64,000 nucleotides of DNA from Massilia yuzhufengensis (GCF_900112225.1 NZ_FOLD01000003.1:229552-293551), one strand, 5' to 3'. Numbered from the stretch's first letter, positions 17,210-25,792 are shown. Program-made: numbers and translations. The notes: generated by a model not told the origin, from the letters alone.

Positions 17210-18322
17210 ATGAGCAAGCACCAACCGATCTACGTCACCCAGCCGGAGCTGCCGCCGCTGGACGAGTTCATGCCCTACCTGCAGCAGATCTGGGACAACC
17301 GCCAGCTGACCAACGGCGGGCCCTTCCACCAGCAGCTGGAAGCGGCGCTGTGCCGCCACCTCGGGGTCGAATACATCAGCCTGTTCACCAACGGCACCCT
17401 GGCGCTGCTGACCGCACTGCAGGCGCTGCGCATCACGGGCGAAGTGATCACCACGCCGTACTCCTTCGTCGCCACCTCGCACTCGCTGCTGTGGAACGGC
17501 ATCACGCCGGTGTTCGTCGACGTCGACCCGGTCAACCTGAACCTCGACCCGGCCCGGATCGAATCGGCGATCACGCCGCGCACCACCGCCATCATGCCGG
17601 TGCACTGCTACGGCCAGCCCTGCGACACCCGGGCGATCCAGGCGATTGCCGACAACTACAACCTGAAGGTCATCTACGACGCGGCCCACGCCTTCGGCGT
17701 CGAGCAGGATGGCCAAAGCGTGCTCAATTGCGGCGACCTGTCGGTCCTGAGCTTCCACGCCACCAAGGTATTCAATACCTTCGAAGGCGGCGCCATCATC
17801 AGCCCGGACGCGCGCACCAAGCAGCGCATCGACCGCCTCAAGAACTTCGGCTTCGTCGACGAGACCACCGTGGTGGCCGCCGGCATCAACGGCAAGATGA
17901 GCGAGATCAACGCCGCCTTCGGCCTGCTCCAGCTCAAGGGCATCGACGCCGCCATGGAAGGCCGGCGCGCGGTGGCGCGCCGCTACACCGAGGCCTTCGC
18001 CGGCCTGGCCGGCATCACCTGCGTGCGCCCGGCCGACGGCGGTGCCAGCAACCACTCCTACTTCCCGATCCTGGTCGGCCCGGACTACCCGGAGAGCCGC
18101 GACGCGCTCTACGCGCGCCTGAAGGAACACGGCATCGCCGGACGGCGCTATTTCTATCCGCTGATCTCGAGCTTCCCGATGTACCGTGGCCTGCAGTCGG
18201 CGGCCGAGGGCAACCTGCCGGTGGCCAGCCGCGCCGCCGAACAGGTGCTGTGCCTGCCGATCTACCCGGCGCTGGCCGACAGCGACCAGCAGCGCATCAT
18301 CGACCTCGTCACCGGAGCCTGA
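17210..18322 (+). CDS. DegT-family sugar aminotransferase, VioA-like
   Basis: A 370-residue PLP-dependent aminotransferase of the DegT/DnrJ/EryC1 family. The PLP lysine is K186 in SFHATKVFNTFEGG, with the cofactor-ring residues around D157-A-A-H. The phrases ITTPYSFVATSHSLLWNG and SLFTNGTLALLTALQALRIT closely resemble VioA, which makes dTDP-4-amino-4,6-dideoxyglucose (viosamine) from dTDP-4-keto-6-deoxyglucose. That product is used on flagellin in Pseudomonas syringae. Substrate is inferred by resemblance; relatives such as FdtB or QdtB aminate C3. RmlA/RmlB enzymes for the precursor are not in the window. It opens an eight-gene cassette. Confidence 0.82.
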   Translation: MSKHQPIYVTQPELPPLDEFMPYLQQIWDNRQLTNGGPFHQQLEAALCRHLGVEYISLFTNGTLALLTALQALRITGEVITTPYSFVATSHSLLWNGITPVFVDVDPVNLNLDPARIESAITPRTTAIMPVHCYGQPCDTRAIQAIADNYNLKVIYDAAHAFGVEQDGQSVLNCGDLSVLSFHATKVFNTFEGGAIISPDARTKQRIDRLKNFGFVDETTVVAAGINGKMSEINAAFGLLQLKGIDAAMEGRRAVARRYTEAFAGLAGITCVRPADGGASNHSYFPILVGPDYPESRDALYARLKEHGIAGRRYFYPLISSFPMYRGLQSAAEGNLPVASRAAEQVLCLPIYPALADSDQQRIIDLVTGA

Positions 18323-18326
18323 CGCC

Positions 18327-19358
18327 ATGCCCATCGCACGGATCGCCGACATCGCGGGCTACCTGCCCGAGACCATCCTGGGCAACGAGGAACTGGGCAG
18401 CCTGTATCCCGGCTGGAGCGCCGACAAGATCTTCGACAAGACCGGCATCCGCCAGCGCCGCATCGCCGGGCCCGACGAAACCGCGGGCGACCTGGCCGCA
18501 CGCGCGGCCGAAGCGCTGTTCGCGCGCGGCGCGGTAAGCGCCGGCGATGTCGACTTCATCATCCTGTGCACCCAGGCGCCAGACCACGTGCTACCTTCCA
18601 CCAGCTGCATCCTGCAGCACCGGCTCGGCATCCGTACCAGCGCCGGGGCGCTCGACGTCAACCTGGGCTGCTCGGGCTTCGTGTATTGCCTGTCGCTGGC
18701 GCGCGGGCTGATCGAAACCGGCGCGGCCCGCTGCGTGCTGGTGCTCACGGCCGACACCTATTCGAAATACATCCACCCGCTCGACAAGAGCGTGCGCACC
18801 CTGTTCGGCGACGGCGCCGCCGCCACCGCGGTGGTGGCCGGCGAAGGCGAGGGCGCGGCCATCGGCCCCTTCGTGTTCGGCACCGACGGCCGCGGCAGCG
18901 ACAAGCTGATCGTCGAAACCGGAGGCTTCCGCCGGCGCCGCAGCGATGCGACGGCGGCCGAGTACACGGACGATTCGGGCAACGTGCGCTCGCGCGACCA
19001 CCTGTACATGGCCGGCGCCGACGTGATGGCTTTCTCGCTGCGCGAAGTGCCGCGCGCGGCCGCTGCGCTGCTGGACAAGGCGGGCATGGAGAAAAGCGAC
19101 ATCGACTACTTCGTGCTGCACCAGGCCAACCGCTTCATGCTCGAATCGCTGCGCAAGAAGCTGGGCGTGGACGCGGCGCGCTTTCCGATCCATGTCGAGG
19201 AGTGCGGCAACACCGTCTCGTCGACCATTCCGCTGGCGCTGGTGGCCATGCGCGAAGCGGGCGCCTTGCGCACCCGGAAAACCTTGATGCTGCTCGGCTT
19301 CGGCGTAGGCTATTCGTGGGCCGGGTGCCTTTTAACTCTAGAACAGGACAAACCATGA
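18327..19358 (+). CDS. Ketoacyl-ACP synthase III homologue (first copy)
   Basis: This 343-residue thiolase-fold enzyme carries the full KASIII triad: C115 in NLGCSGF, H265 in LHQANRF and N295 in ECGNTVSST. KASIII enzymes condense an acyl-CoA starter with malonyl-ACP. Setting next to a stand-alone ACP and a second KASIII, far from fab genes, argues for a dedicated acyl group rather than general fatty-acid synthesis. The start ATG is four bases after the aminotransferase stop; the stop overlaps the ACP start by four bases. The acyl chain made cannot be read from sequence. Confidence 0.88.
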   Translation: MPIARIADIAGYLPETILGNEELGSLYPGWSADKIFDKTGIRQRRIAGPDETAGDLAARAAEALFARGAVSAGDVDFIILCTQAPDHVLPSTSCILQHRLGIRTSAGALDVNLGCSGFVYCLSLARGLIETGAARCVLVLTADTYSKYIHPLDKSVRTLFGDGAAATAVVAGEGEGAAIGPFVFGTDGRGSDKLIVETGGFRRRRSDATAAEYTDDSGNVRSRDHLYMAGADVMAFSLREVPRAAAALLDKAGMEKSDIDYFVLHQANRFMLESLRKKLGVDAARFPIHVEECGNTVSSTIPLALVAMREAGALRTRKTLMLLGFGVGYSWAGCLLTLEQDKP

Positions 19359-19582
19359 GCACATTCTACGAAGGGATGGCCGAGATCTTCGAGGTCGAAC
19401 CGGCCGCGATCACCCCCGAATTCGACCTGACGACGGCCGAGGCCCAGTGGGATTCGCTGGCGCTGGTGTCGACCATCGCGCTGGTGGACGACTGCTACAA
19501 CGTGATGCTCGACGGGACCGCGCTGGCGGCCTGCAGGACGATCGGCGACATCGAGGCGCTGGTCCGGCAGGCGAAAGGCTGA
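19355..19582 (+). CDS. Stand-alone acyl carrier protein
   Basis: A 75-residue acidic helical protein. The phosphopantetheine attachment serine is S34 in QWDSLAL, the usual D-S-L context. Carrier proteins hold acyl chains as thioesters for neighbouring enzymes. Placed between two KASIII genes and overlapping the first by four bases, it most likely carries the acyl group that ends on the amino sugar. The match to housekeeping AcpP is weak (it lacks the strong GADSLD motif), consistent with a specialised partner. Confidence 0.85.
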   Translation: MSTFYEGMAEIFEVEPAAITPEFDLTTAEAQWDSLALVSTIALVDDCYNVMLDGTALAACRTIGDIEALVRQAKG

Positions 19583-19583
19583 C

Positions 19584-20639
19584 ATGGCCAGCTCGAGCGG
19601 ACGGGAAGCGCTCACCCGCGGCGCGCGCATTGCCGGGGTGGTGTCCTGCCTGCCGCGCCAGGCGCTGGACAACGCCAGCTTCGCTGCCGGCTTCGGCGAC
19701 AAGGCGGTCGAGGACGTGGTCAAGCTGATCGGCGTGCAGTCGCGCCGCCGCGCCGCGCCGGGCGACACCACGCGCGACCTGTGCCGCGACGCCGGCGCGC
19801 GCCTGCTGGCGGGCCTGGGCTGGACGCCGGAATCGGTGGACGCCATCGTCTTTGTGTCGCAGACGCCGGACTACCGCCTGCCGGCCACCGCCTGCGCCCT
19901 GCAGGCCGAACTGGGCGTGTCCCCGGCCTGCATCGCCTTCGACGTCAACCTGGGCTGCTCGGGCTATCCCTATGGCCTGTGGCTGGCCATGACGATGGTG
20001 CAGGGCGGTGCGGCGCGGCGCGTGCTGCTGGCGGTGGGCGACACCATCAGCCGCATCGTCGACCCGCAGGACCGTGCCACCGCGCTGCTGTTCGGCGACG
20101 CCGGCACGGTGACGGCGATCGAAGCGGGCGGCCCGGCCGATGCCGCCCACTTCATCCTCGGCACCGACGGGCGCGGCGCCGCCAACCTGATCGTGCCGCA
20201 GGGCGCATTCCGCGCGCCGGTGCCGGGCGGCGACGCGCGCCTCGATGGCCGCAAGCTCGACACCCTGTACATGGATGGCGGCGAGATCTTCAACTTCACG
20301 CTGCGCGCGGTGCCGCCGCTGGTGGCGCGCAGCTTCGAGCACGCGGACGCGCCGATGGAATCCTACGACGCCTTCCTGTTCCACCAGGCCAACCTGTTCA
20401 TGCTCAAGCACCTCGCCAAGAAAGCCAGGCTGCCGCTCGAGAAAACCCCGATGAACATCGACCGCTACGGCAATACCAGTTCGGCCTCGATCCCGCTGCT
20501 GATGACGACCGACCTGGCCCAGGCATTGCGCAGCGCCCCGCGCAAGCTGGCGATGTTCGGCTTCGGCGTCGGCTATTCCTGGGCCTCGGCCTCGCTCACG
20601 GCCGGTCCCCTGCAAGTCTGTGAGACGATACAACGATGA
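19584..20639 (+). CDS. Ketoacyl-ACP synthase III homologue (second copy)
   Basis: A 351-residue KASIII-fold protein with an intact triad: C125 in NLGCSGY, H267 in FHQANLF and N297 in YGNTSSAS. It differs widely from the first copy at 18327-19358, though both end with the phrase GFGVGYSWA. Two catalytically complete KASIII enzymes around one ACP could perform two condensations, or one could be a transacylase loading the ACP. The stop overlaps the following reductase by four bases. Confidence 0.87.
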   Translation: MASSSGREALTRGARIAGVVSCLPRQALDNASFAAGFGDKAVEDVVKLIGVQSRRRAAPGDTTRDLCRDAGARLLAGLGWTPESVDAIVFVSQTPDYRLPATACALQAELGVSPACIAFDVNLGCSGYPYGLWLAMTMVQGGAARRVLLAVGDTISRIVDPQDRATALLFGDAGTVTAIEAGGPADAAHFILGTDGRGAANLIVPQGAFRAPVPGGDARLDGRKLDTLYMDGGEIFNFTLRAVPPLVARSFEHADAPMESYDAFLFHQANLFMLKHLAKKARLPLEKTPMNIDRYGNTSSASIPLLMTTDLAQALRSAPRKLAMFGFGVGYSWASASLTAGPLQVCETIQR

Positions 20640-21400
20640 CGGTCTATTCCGACACCTACCTGGCCGGCGGCACCTGGCTGGTCACCGGCGCCTCTTCCGG
20701 GATCGGCCGCGAAACGGCGATGCTGGTCGCGGCCTGCGGCGGCCGCGTGATCGCGGCGGGCCGCGACGCCGCGCGTATCGACGAGGCCGTGGCCGCGCTG
20801 CCCGGCAGCGGCCACCTGGCCGTCAGCTTCGACCTGCACGACGTGGACGCCACCGCCGACTGGCTCAAGGCGCTGGCCGTACAGCACGGCCCGTTCAGCG
20901 GCGTGTTCCATGCGGCCGGCGTGGAAGCCATCCGCCCGGTGCGCCTGCTGCGCCAGCAGCAGGTCCAGGACGTGATGGGCGCCTCGCTGTTCGCCGCCCT
21001 CGGCATCGCCCGCGCCATGGCCGCGAAAGGCGCCATGCTCGACGGCGGCGCGCTGGTATTCATGTCTTCGGTGGCCGGGGCGGCCGGGCAGGCCGGCATG
21101 GCCGCCTATTCGGCCGCCAAGGCCGGGATCGACGGCATGGTGCGCTCGCTGGCCTGCGAGTTCGCGCCGCGCGCCATCCGCGTCAACGCGATCGCCGCCG
21201 GCGCCGTGCGCACGCCGATGCATGAACGGCTCGCCCGCGGCGCCACCGGCGCGGCGATGGACGCCTACGAACAGCAGCACCTGCTCGGTTTCGGCGCGGC
21301 GGCGGACGTGGCGCACGCCGCCGCCTTCCTGCTCGGCCCCGCCGGCCGCTGGGTGACCGGAACGACCATGGTGGTCGATGGAGGCTATTTGTGCAAATGA
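20636..21400 (+). CDS. Short-chain dehydrogenase/reductase, FabG-like
   Basis: A 254-residue classical SDR with the cofactor motif TGASSGIG (residues 17-24), active-site serine in MSSVAGAAG (144-145) and Y158-x-x-x-K162 in AYSAAKAG. The end TGTTMVVDGGY is characteristic. After KASIII and ACP it would reduce 3-ketoacyl-ACP to 3-hydroxyacyl-ACP, as FabG does; acting on a keto sugar is the main alternative. Its stop overlaps the next gene by four bases. Confidence 0.87.
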   Translation: MTVYSDTYLAGGTWLVTGASSGIGRETAMLVAACGGRVIAAGRDAARIDEAVAALPGSGHLAVSFDLHDVDATADWLKALAVQHGPFSGVFHAAGVEAIRPVRLLRQQQVQDVMGASLFAALGIARAMAAKGAMLDGGALVFMSSVAGAAGQAGMAAYSAAKAGIDGMVRSLACEFAPRAIRVNAIAAGAVRTPMHERLARGATGAAMDAYEQQHLLGFGAAADVAHAAAFLLGPAGRWVTGTTMVVDGGYLCK

Positions 21401-22017
21401 ACGACGCGCGTTTCATCCTGGCCGGCGCCGGCGCCTTCGGCCGTGAGCTGATCAACTGGGCCGAAGACTGCGGCACGCCCTTCACAGCCTTCCTCGACAG
21501 CAGCGCCGAGGCGCTGGCCGGTTTCGGCTACGCGCTGGACTACCTCGGCACGCCGGACGACTTCCAGCCGCGCGCGGGCGACCTGCTGGTGATGGGGGTC
21601 GGCGAACCGGAAGCCAAGCGCCGCCTGGCGCTCCAGCTCATGGCCAGGGGCGCGCAGTTCGCCCGCCTGGTGCACCCGAGCGCCGTGGTCGCGCGCAGCG
21701 CCCGGCTGGGCGAGGGCGTGGTGGTGTGCCCGCAGGCGCTGGTCTCGGCCGACGCGGTGCTGGGCGATTTCAGCGTCGTCAATGCGCTCAGCAGCGTCGG
21801 CCACGACGTCGACCTGGGCGCGTTTTCCACCCTGAGCTGCCACGTCGACCTGACCGGCTGGGTCAGGGTGGGCGAGGCCTGCTTCTTCGGCAGCGGCGCG
21901 CGCGTGCTGCCCAAGGTGCGCATCGGCGCCGCGGCGCGCATCGGCGCCGGCGCCATCGTAATGCGCAGCGTGCCGGACGGCGCCACCATGTACGCCGCCC
22001 CGGCCAAGAAACTGTAA
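21397..22017 (+). CDS. NeuD/VioB/PglD-type sugar O/N-acyltransferase
   Basis: The 206-residue product has an N-terminal Rossmann-like substrate domain (FILAGAGAFGRELINWAED) and a C-terminal left-handed beta-helix of hexapeptide repeats (about residues 95-200, including the conserved VGHDVDLG histidine). Such enzymes acetylate the 4-amino group of nucleotide-activated sugars. Next to VioA it would acylate viosamine; given the ACP and KASIII genes, the donor may be an acyl-ACP or acyl-CoA instead of acetyl-CoA. I use the ATG that overlaps the reductase stop; a GTG lies six bases upstream. Confidence 0.82.
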   Translation: MNDARFILAGAGAFGRELINWAEDCGTPFTAFLDSSAEALAGFGYALDYLGTPDDFQPRAGDLLVMGVGEPEAKRRLALQLMARGAQFARLVHPSAVVARSARLGEGVVVCPQALVSADAVLGDFSVVNALSSVGHDVDLGAFSTLSCHVDLTGWVRVGEACFFGSGARVLPKVRIGAAARIGAGAIVMRSVPDGATMYAAPAKKL

Positions 22018-23048
22018 TGCCCGATTCGACGACCGATTTCGACGCCGGCCTGTTCCGCGACCACTGGCACCTGGCCTGCCACCGCAACGAGCTGCCCACG
22101 CCCGGCGACTACCTGCGCATGCGCACGCCGCTGGGCGACCTGGTGGTGTTCAACGACAGCGGCGAGCTGGTGGCCTTCGACAACCTGTGCCCGCACCGCG
22201 GCGCGCGCATGTTCGACGGCGAGGCCGGCAACGGCCCCGCCACCTGCCGCTACCACGGCTGGAGCTACCAGAAGGGCAGGGTGATCGTGCCGCTGGTCGA
22301 GGACTTCGCCGGCTGCGACACCTCGAGCGCGCGCCTGAACACCTACCGGCTCGACTGGTGCGGCGACTTCCTGTTCGTCGGGCTCGCCCCGCGCCAGGGG
22401 CTGTACCAGCAGCTGGGCGAGGCCGCGGCACTGCTCGAAAACATCGGCTTCAACATCGCCGGCCGGATCGACCTGAACGCCGGGTCCTTCCACTGCTACT
22501 GGCCGGTGGCGGTGGAGAACGCGCTCGAGCCCTACCACATCGCGATGGTCCATCCCGACACCCTGGGCACGCTGGCGCTGCAGGCCGGCGCCAACCACTA
22601 TCTCGGGTCCAACTCGGTGTGGTACGCCCCGCTCGGCAACGAGCGCGTGAACAAGCAGCTGCATGGGCTCAGGCGCCACTTCGCGATCGACTACGGCTAC
22701 GACGGCTACATGAGCATCTACCTGTTCCCGTTCACGATGATCTCGTCGACCTTCGGCTATTCGTATTCGCTGCAGCACTTCTTCCCGGCTGCGGGCGGCG
22801 CCGAGGAAACCCACTTCAGCAGCCGGCTGCTGGGCGCCCACCTGGCCAACGAACGCAGCGCCCAGCTGCTCGCGCCACTGTTCGCCTCGACCGCCGGGAT
22901 CAACCGCAAGGTCTTCGAGGAAGACCACGAGGTCTGCCGGCGGGTGCCGAAATCGAGCTGGAGCCCGGCGCCGCTGGCCTACCCGGCCGCCTCCGAAGCC
23001 AAGATCGCGCACTTTCGCCAGTCGTGCCGCGGCTGGCTGGAAAGCTAG
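22017..23048 (+). CDS. Rieske non-haem iron oxygenase
   Basis: A 343-residue oxygenase. The Rieske [2Fe-2S] ligands are C58-x-H60 and C77-x-x-H80, and the catalytic iron site is read in NALEPYHIAMVH (H174, H179), with an acidic ligand likely near VFEEDHEVC around 300. Family members hydroxylate aromatic rings or, in some cases, sugars and lipid chains. No ferredoxin or reductase gene is adjacent, so electrons must come from elsewhere. Its start overlaps the acyltransferase stop. A role in oxidising the sugar or its acyl group is inferred from context. Confidence 0.85.
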   Translation: MPDSTTDFDAGLFRDHWHLACHRNELPTPGDYLRMRTPLGDLVVFNDSGELVAFDNLCPHRGARMFDGEAGNGPATCRYHGWSYQKGRVIVPLVEDFAGCDTSSARLNTYRLDWCGDFLFVGLAPRQGLYQQLGEAAALLENIGFNIAGRIDLNAGSFHCYWPVAVENALEPYHIAMVHPDTLGTLALQAGANHYLGSNSVWYAPLGNERVNKQLHGLRRHFAIDYGYDGYMSIYLFPFTMISSTFGYSYSLQHFFPAAGGAEETHFSSRLLGAHLANERSAQLLAPLFASTAGINRKVFEEDHEVCRRVPKSSWSPAPLAYPAASEAKIAHFRQSCRGWLES

Positions 23049-23053
23049 CGCCC

Positions 23054-23977
23054 ATGGCCGACCAACCGACACTGCGCCGCCCGGAACTGCCGCCGCGGCC
23101 AGCCGACCTGCCCGGGCACGACGACCCGGCCGCGCGCCGGCGCGCGCAGGAAGCGCGCGACGCGCTGGTGCGCGGCGTGAGCTCGATCGGGGCGATGCGC
23201 GATGCGGTGCGCGCGGCGTCGCGCGCGCTGCCGGCGCTGGCCGAGGTCGCGCGCGTGCGCCGCCCGACGGCTGCCGCATTCCTGGCCCGCGCCGCCCAGG
23301 GGCTGCCCTTCGTCATGACCGGCATCGTCGACCGCTGGCCGCTGTCGGCCCTCACCCCGCAGGTGCTGCGCGAGCAGTACGGCGCCGTGCCGGTGCGGGC
23401 ACGCATCGGCGACTACGTCAACACCGCCTTCGCGCGCGACCGCGCCATGCGCGACATGGCGATGGCCGACTACCTCGGCCTGGTTACCGGGGAAGGGGAG
23501 CTGCCGCCCTACGTCGGCAACCTCGAATTGCGCGAACTGAACCGCCTGTGCCACTGGCCCGGCTACTTTGCGAAGATGGGACCGCCCCGCTTCTGGATCG
23601 GTCCGGCGCGCACGGTGACGCCGCTGCACTGCGACTTCGACGACAATATCTTCGCCCAGGTCTGGGGCAGCAAGCGCATCTTCCTGGTCCCGCCCCACCA
23701 CGACGCCTTCCTCTACACGCGCGAAGCCAATCCCGTGCTGTTCGGTTCCCCGGTGGACCCGGAAGCGCCCGATTTCGCGCGTTTCCCGCTGGCGCGCCAG
23801 GCCTCGATGATCGAATGTATCGTCGGGCCGGGCGACATGCTGTATGTGCCGGCCGGCTGGTACCACCAGGTGCGTGCGCTGGGCTTCTCGCTGTCGGCCA
23901 ACCGCTGGGCGCGCGCGATGCCGCTGGCCCTGCACGGCACCGCGGCGCTGCTGCGCCCGGCCGCTCCGCCCGGCTGA
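23054..23977 (+). CDS. JmjC/cupin-like Fe(II)/2-oxoglutarate oxygenase
   Basis: This 307-residue protein carries a cupin_8/JmjC-type domain from about residue 75. The iron ligands are H192 and D194 in PLHCDFDDNIF and H271 in YVPAGWYHQV. Such enzymes hydroxylate proteins or small molecules using 2-oxoglutarate. It closes the plus-strand cassette and meets a convergent FliK-like gene one base away. It may hydroxylate flagellin, the acyl chain or the sugar; sequence does not decide. The first 60 residues are arginine/alanine-rich and unlike the catalytic domain. Confidence 0.82.
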   Translation: MADQPTLRRPELPPRPADLPGHDDPAARRRAQEARDALVRGVSSIGAMRDAVRAASRALPALAEVARVRRPTAAAFLARAAQGLPFVMTGIVDRWPLSALTPQVLREQYGAVPVRARIGDYVNTAFARDRAMRDMAMADYLGLVTGEGELPPYVGNLELRELNRLCHWPGYFAKMGPPRFWIGPARTVTPLHCDFDDNIFAQVWGSKRIFLVPPHHDAFLYTREANPVLFGSPVDPEAPDFARFPLARQASMIECIVGPGDMLYVPAGWYHQVRALGFSLSANRWARAMPLALHGTAALLRPAAPPG

Positions 23978-23978
23978 G

Positions 23979-24845
23979 TCAGGCCGCGTCCTCGGCCTTG
24001 GCGCCGAGCGGCAGCAGCAGCGCCATTTCCGCCAGCGCGCGGAACACCGGCAGGCTGAGGGCGCTCGCCGCTTCGCTGGCCGCCAGGGCCGCGTGCACGT
24101 TCCCGGGCGGGAGCGAATCGCGGAAGCGCCAGCGCAGCACCTGCATGCCCGATTGGGCCACCGCCGCTTCCAGCATCGGCTGCAGTTCGCGCAGGCGCGC
24201 CAGCGCCGGGGCGTCGGGCGCGCACAGTTCCAGCACGATCCCGCCCGGCACCGGTTCGACCTGCACGACGATGCGGGTGCCGTCGGCCAGGCTCAGTTCG
24301 AGCCGCAGGCCGAAGCGGGCGCGCTTGCGCCGTCCCGGCGGCTGGTCCTGGTCTTCGGCCACGATTTCGAGGTGGTGCGCCTGCGCGCTGCCCGCATGCA
24401 CCGTGAAGCGCCAGGCGTCGGCCGGCAGCACGCGGGCATCGGCCGGCGCCAGCACCTGGCCCTGCTGGCCGGCCGCCAGCTGCATCGGCGCGATGGTGCC
24501 GGCGCGTGCCTGGAGGTCGCGGCGCGCCTGCTGGTCGCCGTAGGTCCGCACCATCGAACGCCAGCTCGACGCCAGGCTGCGCCCGTCGAGTGCCGGAAAG
24601 CCCATCTGGCGTGCCATGAAGACCTGGTCCGGCCGCAGCGCGGCCTGGTCGGCGGCGTCCGCCGCGGCGGCCTGGGGCGGGGCGGCCAGCGCCTGCGAGA
24701 CCGGCAGGGCCAGTTCGGCCTCGGCGGCGGCCAGCGCGGCGGCAGCCGGCAGCACGCCCAGGTTGCCGGTACTGCCATTGGGCAGCGGCTGGGTGACAGG
24801 CAGGAGCGCGGGGAGGGCGGAAGCGGGGGAGACGATGCTGACCAT
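23979..24845 (-). CDS. FliK-like protein of the flagellin region (function uncertain)
   Basis: A 288-residue protein with an alanine-rich start and a C-terminal region (about 180-250) that holds RFGLRLELSLADGTRIVVQV followed by a segment resembling the hook-length (Flg_hook) domain of FliK: charged strand, glycine-rich turn, then a helix with ALARLRELQPMLEAAV. No membrane segment or signal peptide is seen. It lies downstream of flagellin on the same strand, separated by a terminator-like hairpin. A separate, larger fliK exists at 1575-2831, so this is either a second length-control protein or a diverged relative. Confidence 0.55.
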   Translation of the reverse strand: MVSIVSPASALPALLPVTQPLPNGSTGNLGVLPAAAALAAAEAELALPVSQALAAPPQAAAADAADQAALRPDQVFMARQMGFPALDGRSLASSWRSMVRTYGDQQARRDLQARAGTIAPMQLAAGQQGQVLAPADARVLPADAWRFTVHAGSAQAHHLEIVAEDQDQPPGRRKRARFGLRLELSLADGTRIVVQVEPVPGGIVLELCAPDAPALARLRELQPMLEAAVAQSGMQVLRWRFRDSLPPGNVHAALAASEAASALSLPVFRALAEMALLLPLGAKAEDAA

Positions 24846-24873
24846 GGTCGACTCGGTAGGAAGGACAAACGAA

Positions 24874-24903
24874 AAAGGCCAACCTCGCGTACGGTTGGCC
24901 CTT
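24874..24903 (-). terminator. Terminator after flagellin
   Basis: GGCCAACC and GGTTGGCC form an 8-base stem with an 8-base loop; read on the minus strand it is followed by a run of T. It lies 38 bases downstream of the fliC stop and would end the flagellin transcript, with possible read-through into the FliK-like gene. Confidence 0.75.
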
Positions 24904-24940
24904 GGCTATTCCCGGCTGGACGAGCCCGGGGAGAAGACCA

Positions 24941-25792
24941 TTACTGCAGGAGCGACATCACCATCGACGACATGCTGTTCGACTGCTTGAGCATGGCGGT
25001 GCCGGCTTGCAGCAACATCTGGTTCGAGGTCATGTTGGCGCTTTCGCTGGCGAAGTCCACGTCCATGATCAGGCCGGTTGCTGCCTTGCTGTTGGTGCTG
25101 ATGTTCGACAAGTTATTGTACACGTGCTCGAGGCGGTTGGCGGCAGCGCCCAGGCCCGAACGGACCTTGTTGACCGATGCCAGCGCGGTGTCGAGCTTGG
25201 CGATCGAGGCGTTGGCGGTGCTGGTCAGTTCGGTGCCGGTCGCGGCCGATGCGTAGTTGACGGTCGCCGAGGTCACGTCGGTCACCATCGAGGTCATGTC
25301 GGTGCCCAGGTTGACGGCCATGGTTTCGCTCGACGATGCGCCGATCTGGAAGGTCATCGAGGACGCGACGGTGCCGGCCACCAGCAGCTTGGTGCCGCCG
25401 AAGGTGGTGTTCTTCAGCACGTTGCCCAGTTCCAGGCCCAGTGCGTCGTATTCGGCCTGCATGGCCTTCTTGTCGTCGGCGGTCGACGAAGCATCGGCCG
25501 ACTGGGTGGCCAGGTCTTTCATGCGGACCAGCATGTTGCCGACTTCGTCCAGCGCGCCTTCGGCGGTCTGCAGCATCGAGGTCGAGTTCTGGGTGTTGCG
25601 CATGGCGACGCTCATGCCCGAGGTCTGGGCTTTCAGGCGCGATGCGATCTGCAGGCCGGCAGCGTCGTCCATTGCCGAGTTGATGCGGTAGCCGGTCGAC
25701 AGGCGGGTCATCGAGGTCGACAGCGAACTCTGGGTGCGGCTGATCGAGTTTTGCGCGGACAGTGCAGCGTTGTTGGTGTGAAGGCTCAGCAT
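24941..25792 (-). CDS. fliC: Flagellin
   Basis: A short flagellin of 283 residues, started at MLSLHTNNAALSAQNS with AGGAG seven bases upstream. The D0/D1 helices are clear at both ends (SMTRLSTGYRINSAMDDAAG; ASESANMTSNQMLLQAGTAM), and the end SMVMSLLQ is the export/assembly tail. The D2/D3 outer domains are missing; the centre (about 110-205) is serine/threonine-rich, giving many possible O-glycosylation sites. It lies beside a GT41-type glycosyltransferase and the sugar cassette, which supports a glycosylated lateral-type flagellin. Confidence 0.95.
   Translation of the reverse strand: MLSLHTNNAALSAQNSISRTQSSLSTSMTRLSTGYRINSAMDDAAGLQIASRLKAQTSGMSVAMRNTQNSTSMLQTAEGALDEVGNMLVRMKDLATQSADASSTADDKKAMQAEYDALGLELGNVLKNTTFGGTKLLVAGTVASSMTFQIGASSSETMAVNLGTDMTSMVTDVTSATVNYASAATGTELTSTANASIAKLDTALASVNKVRSGLGAAANRLEHVYNNLSNISTNSKAATGLIMDVDFASESANMTSNQMLLQAGTAMLKQSNSMSSMVMSLLQ

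Noticed and set aside
18327..20639. KASIII genes as housekeeping fabH
   Set aside because: No plsX, fabD, fabG-acpP-fabF cluster is present, and the two copies flank a weak ACP inside a sugar cassette.
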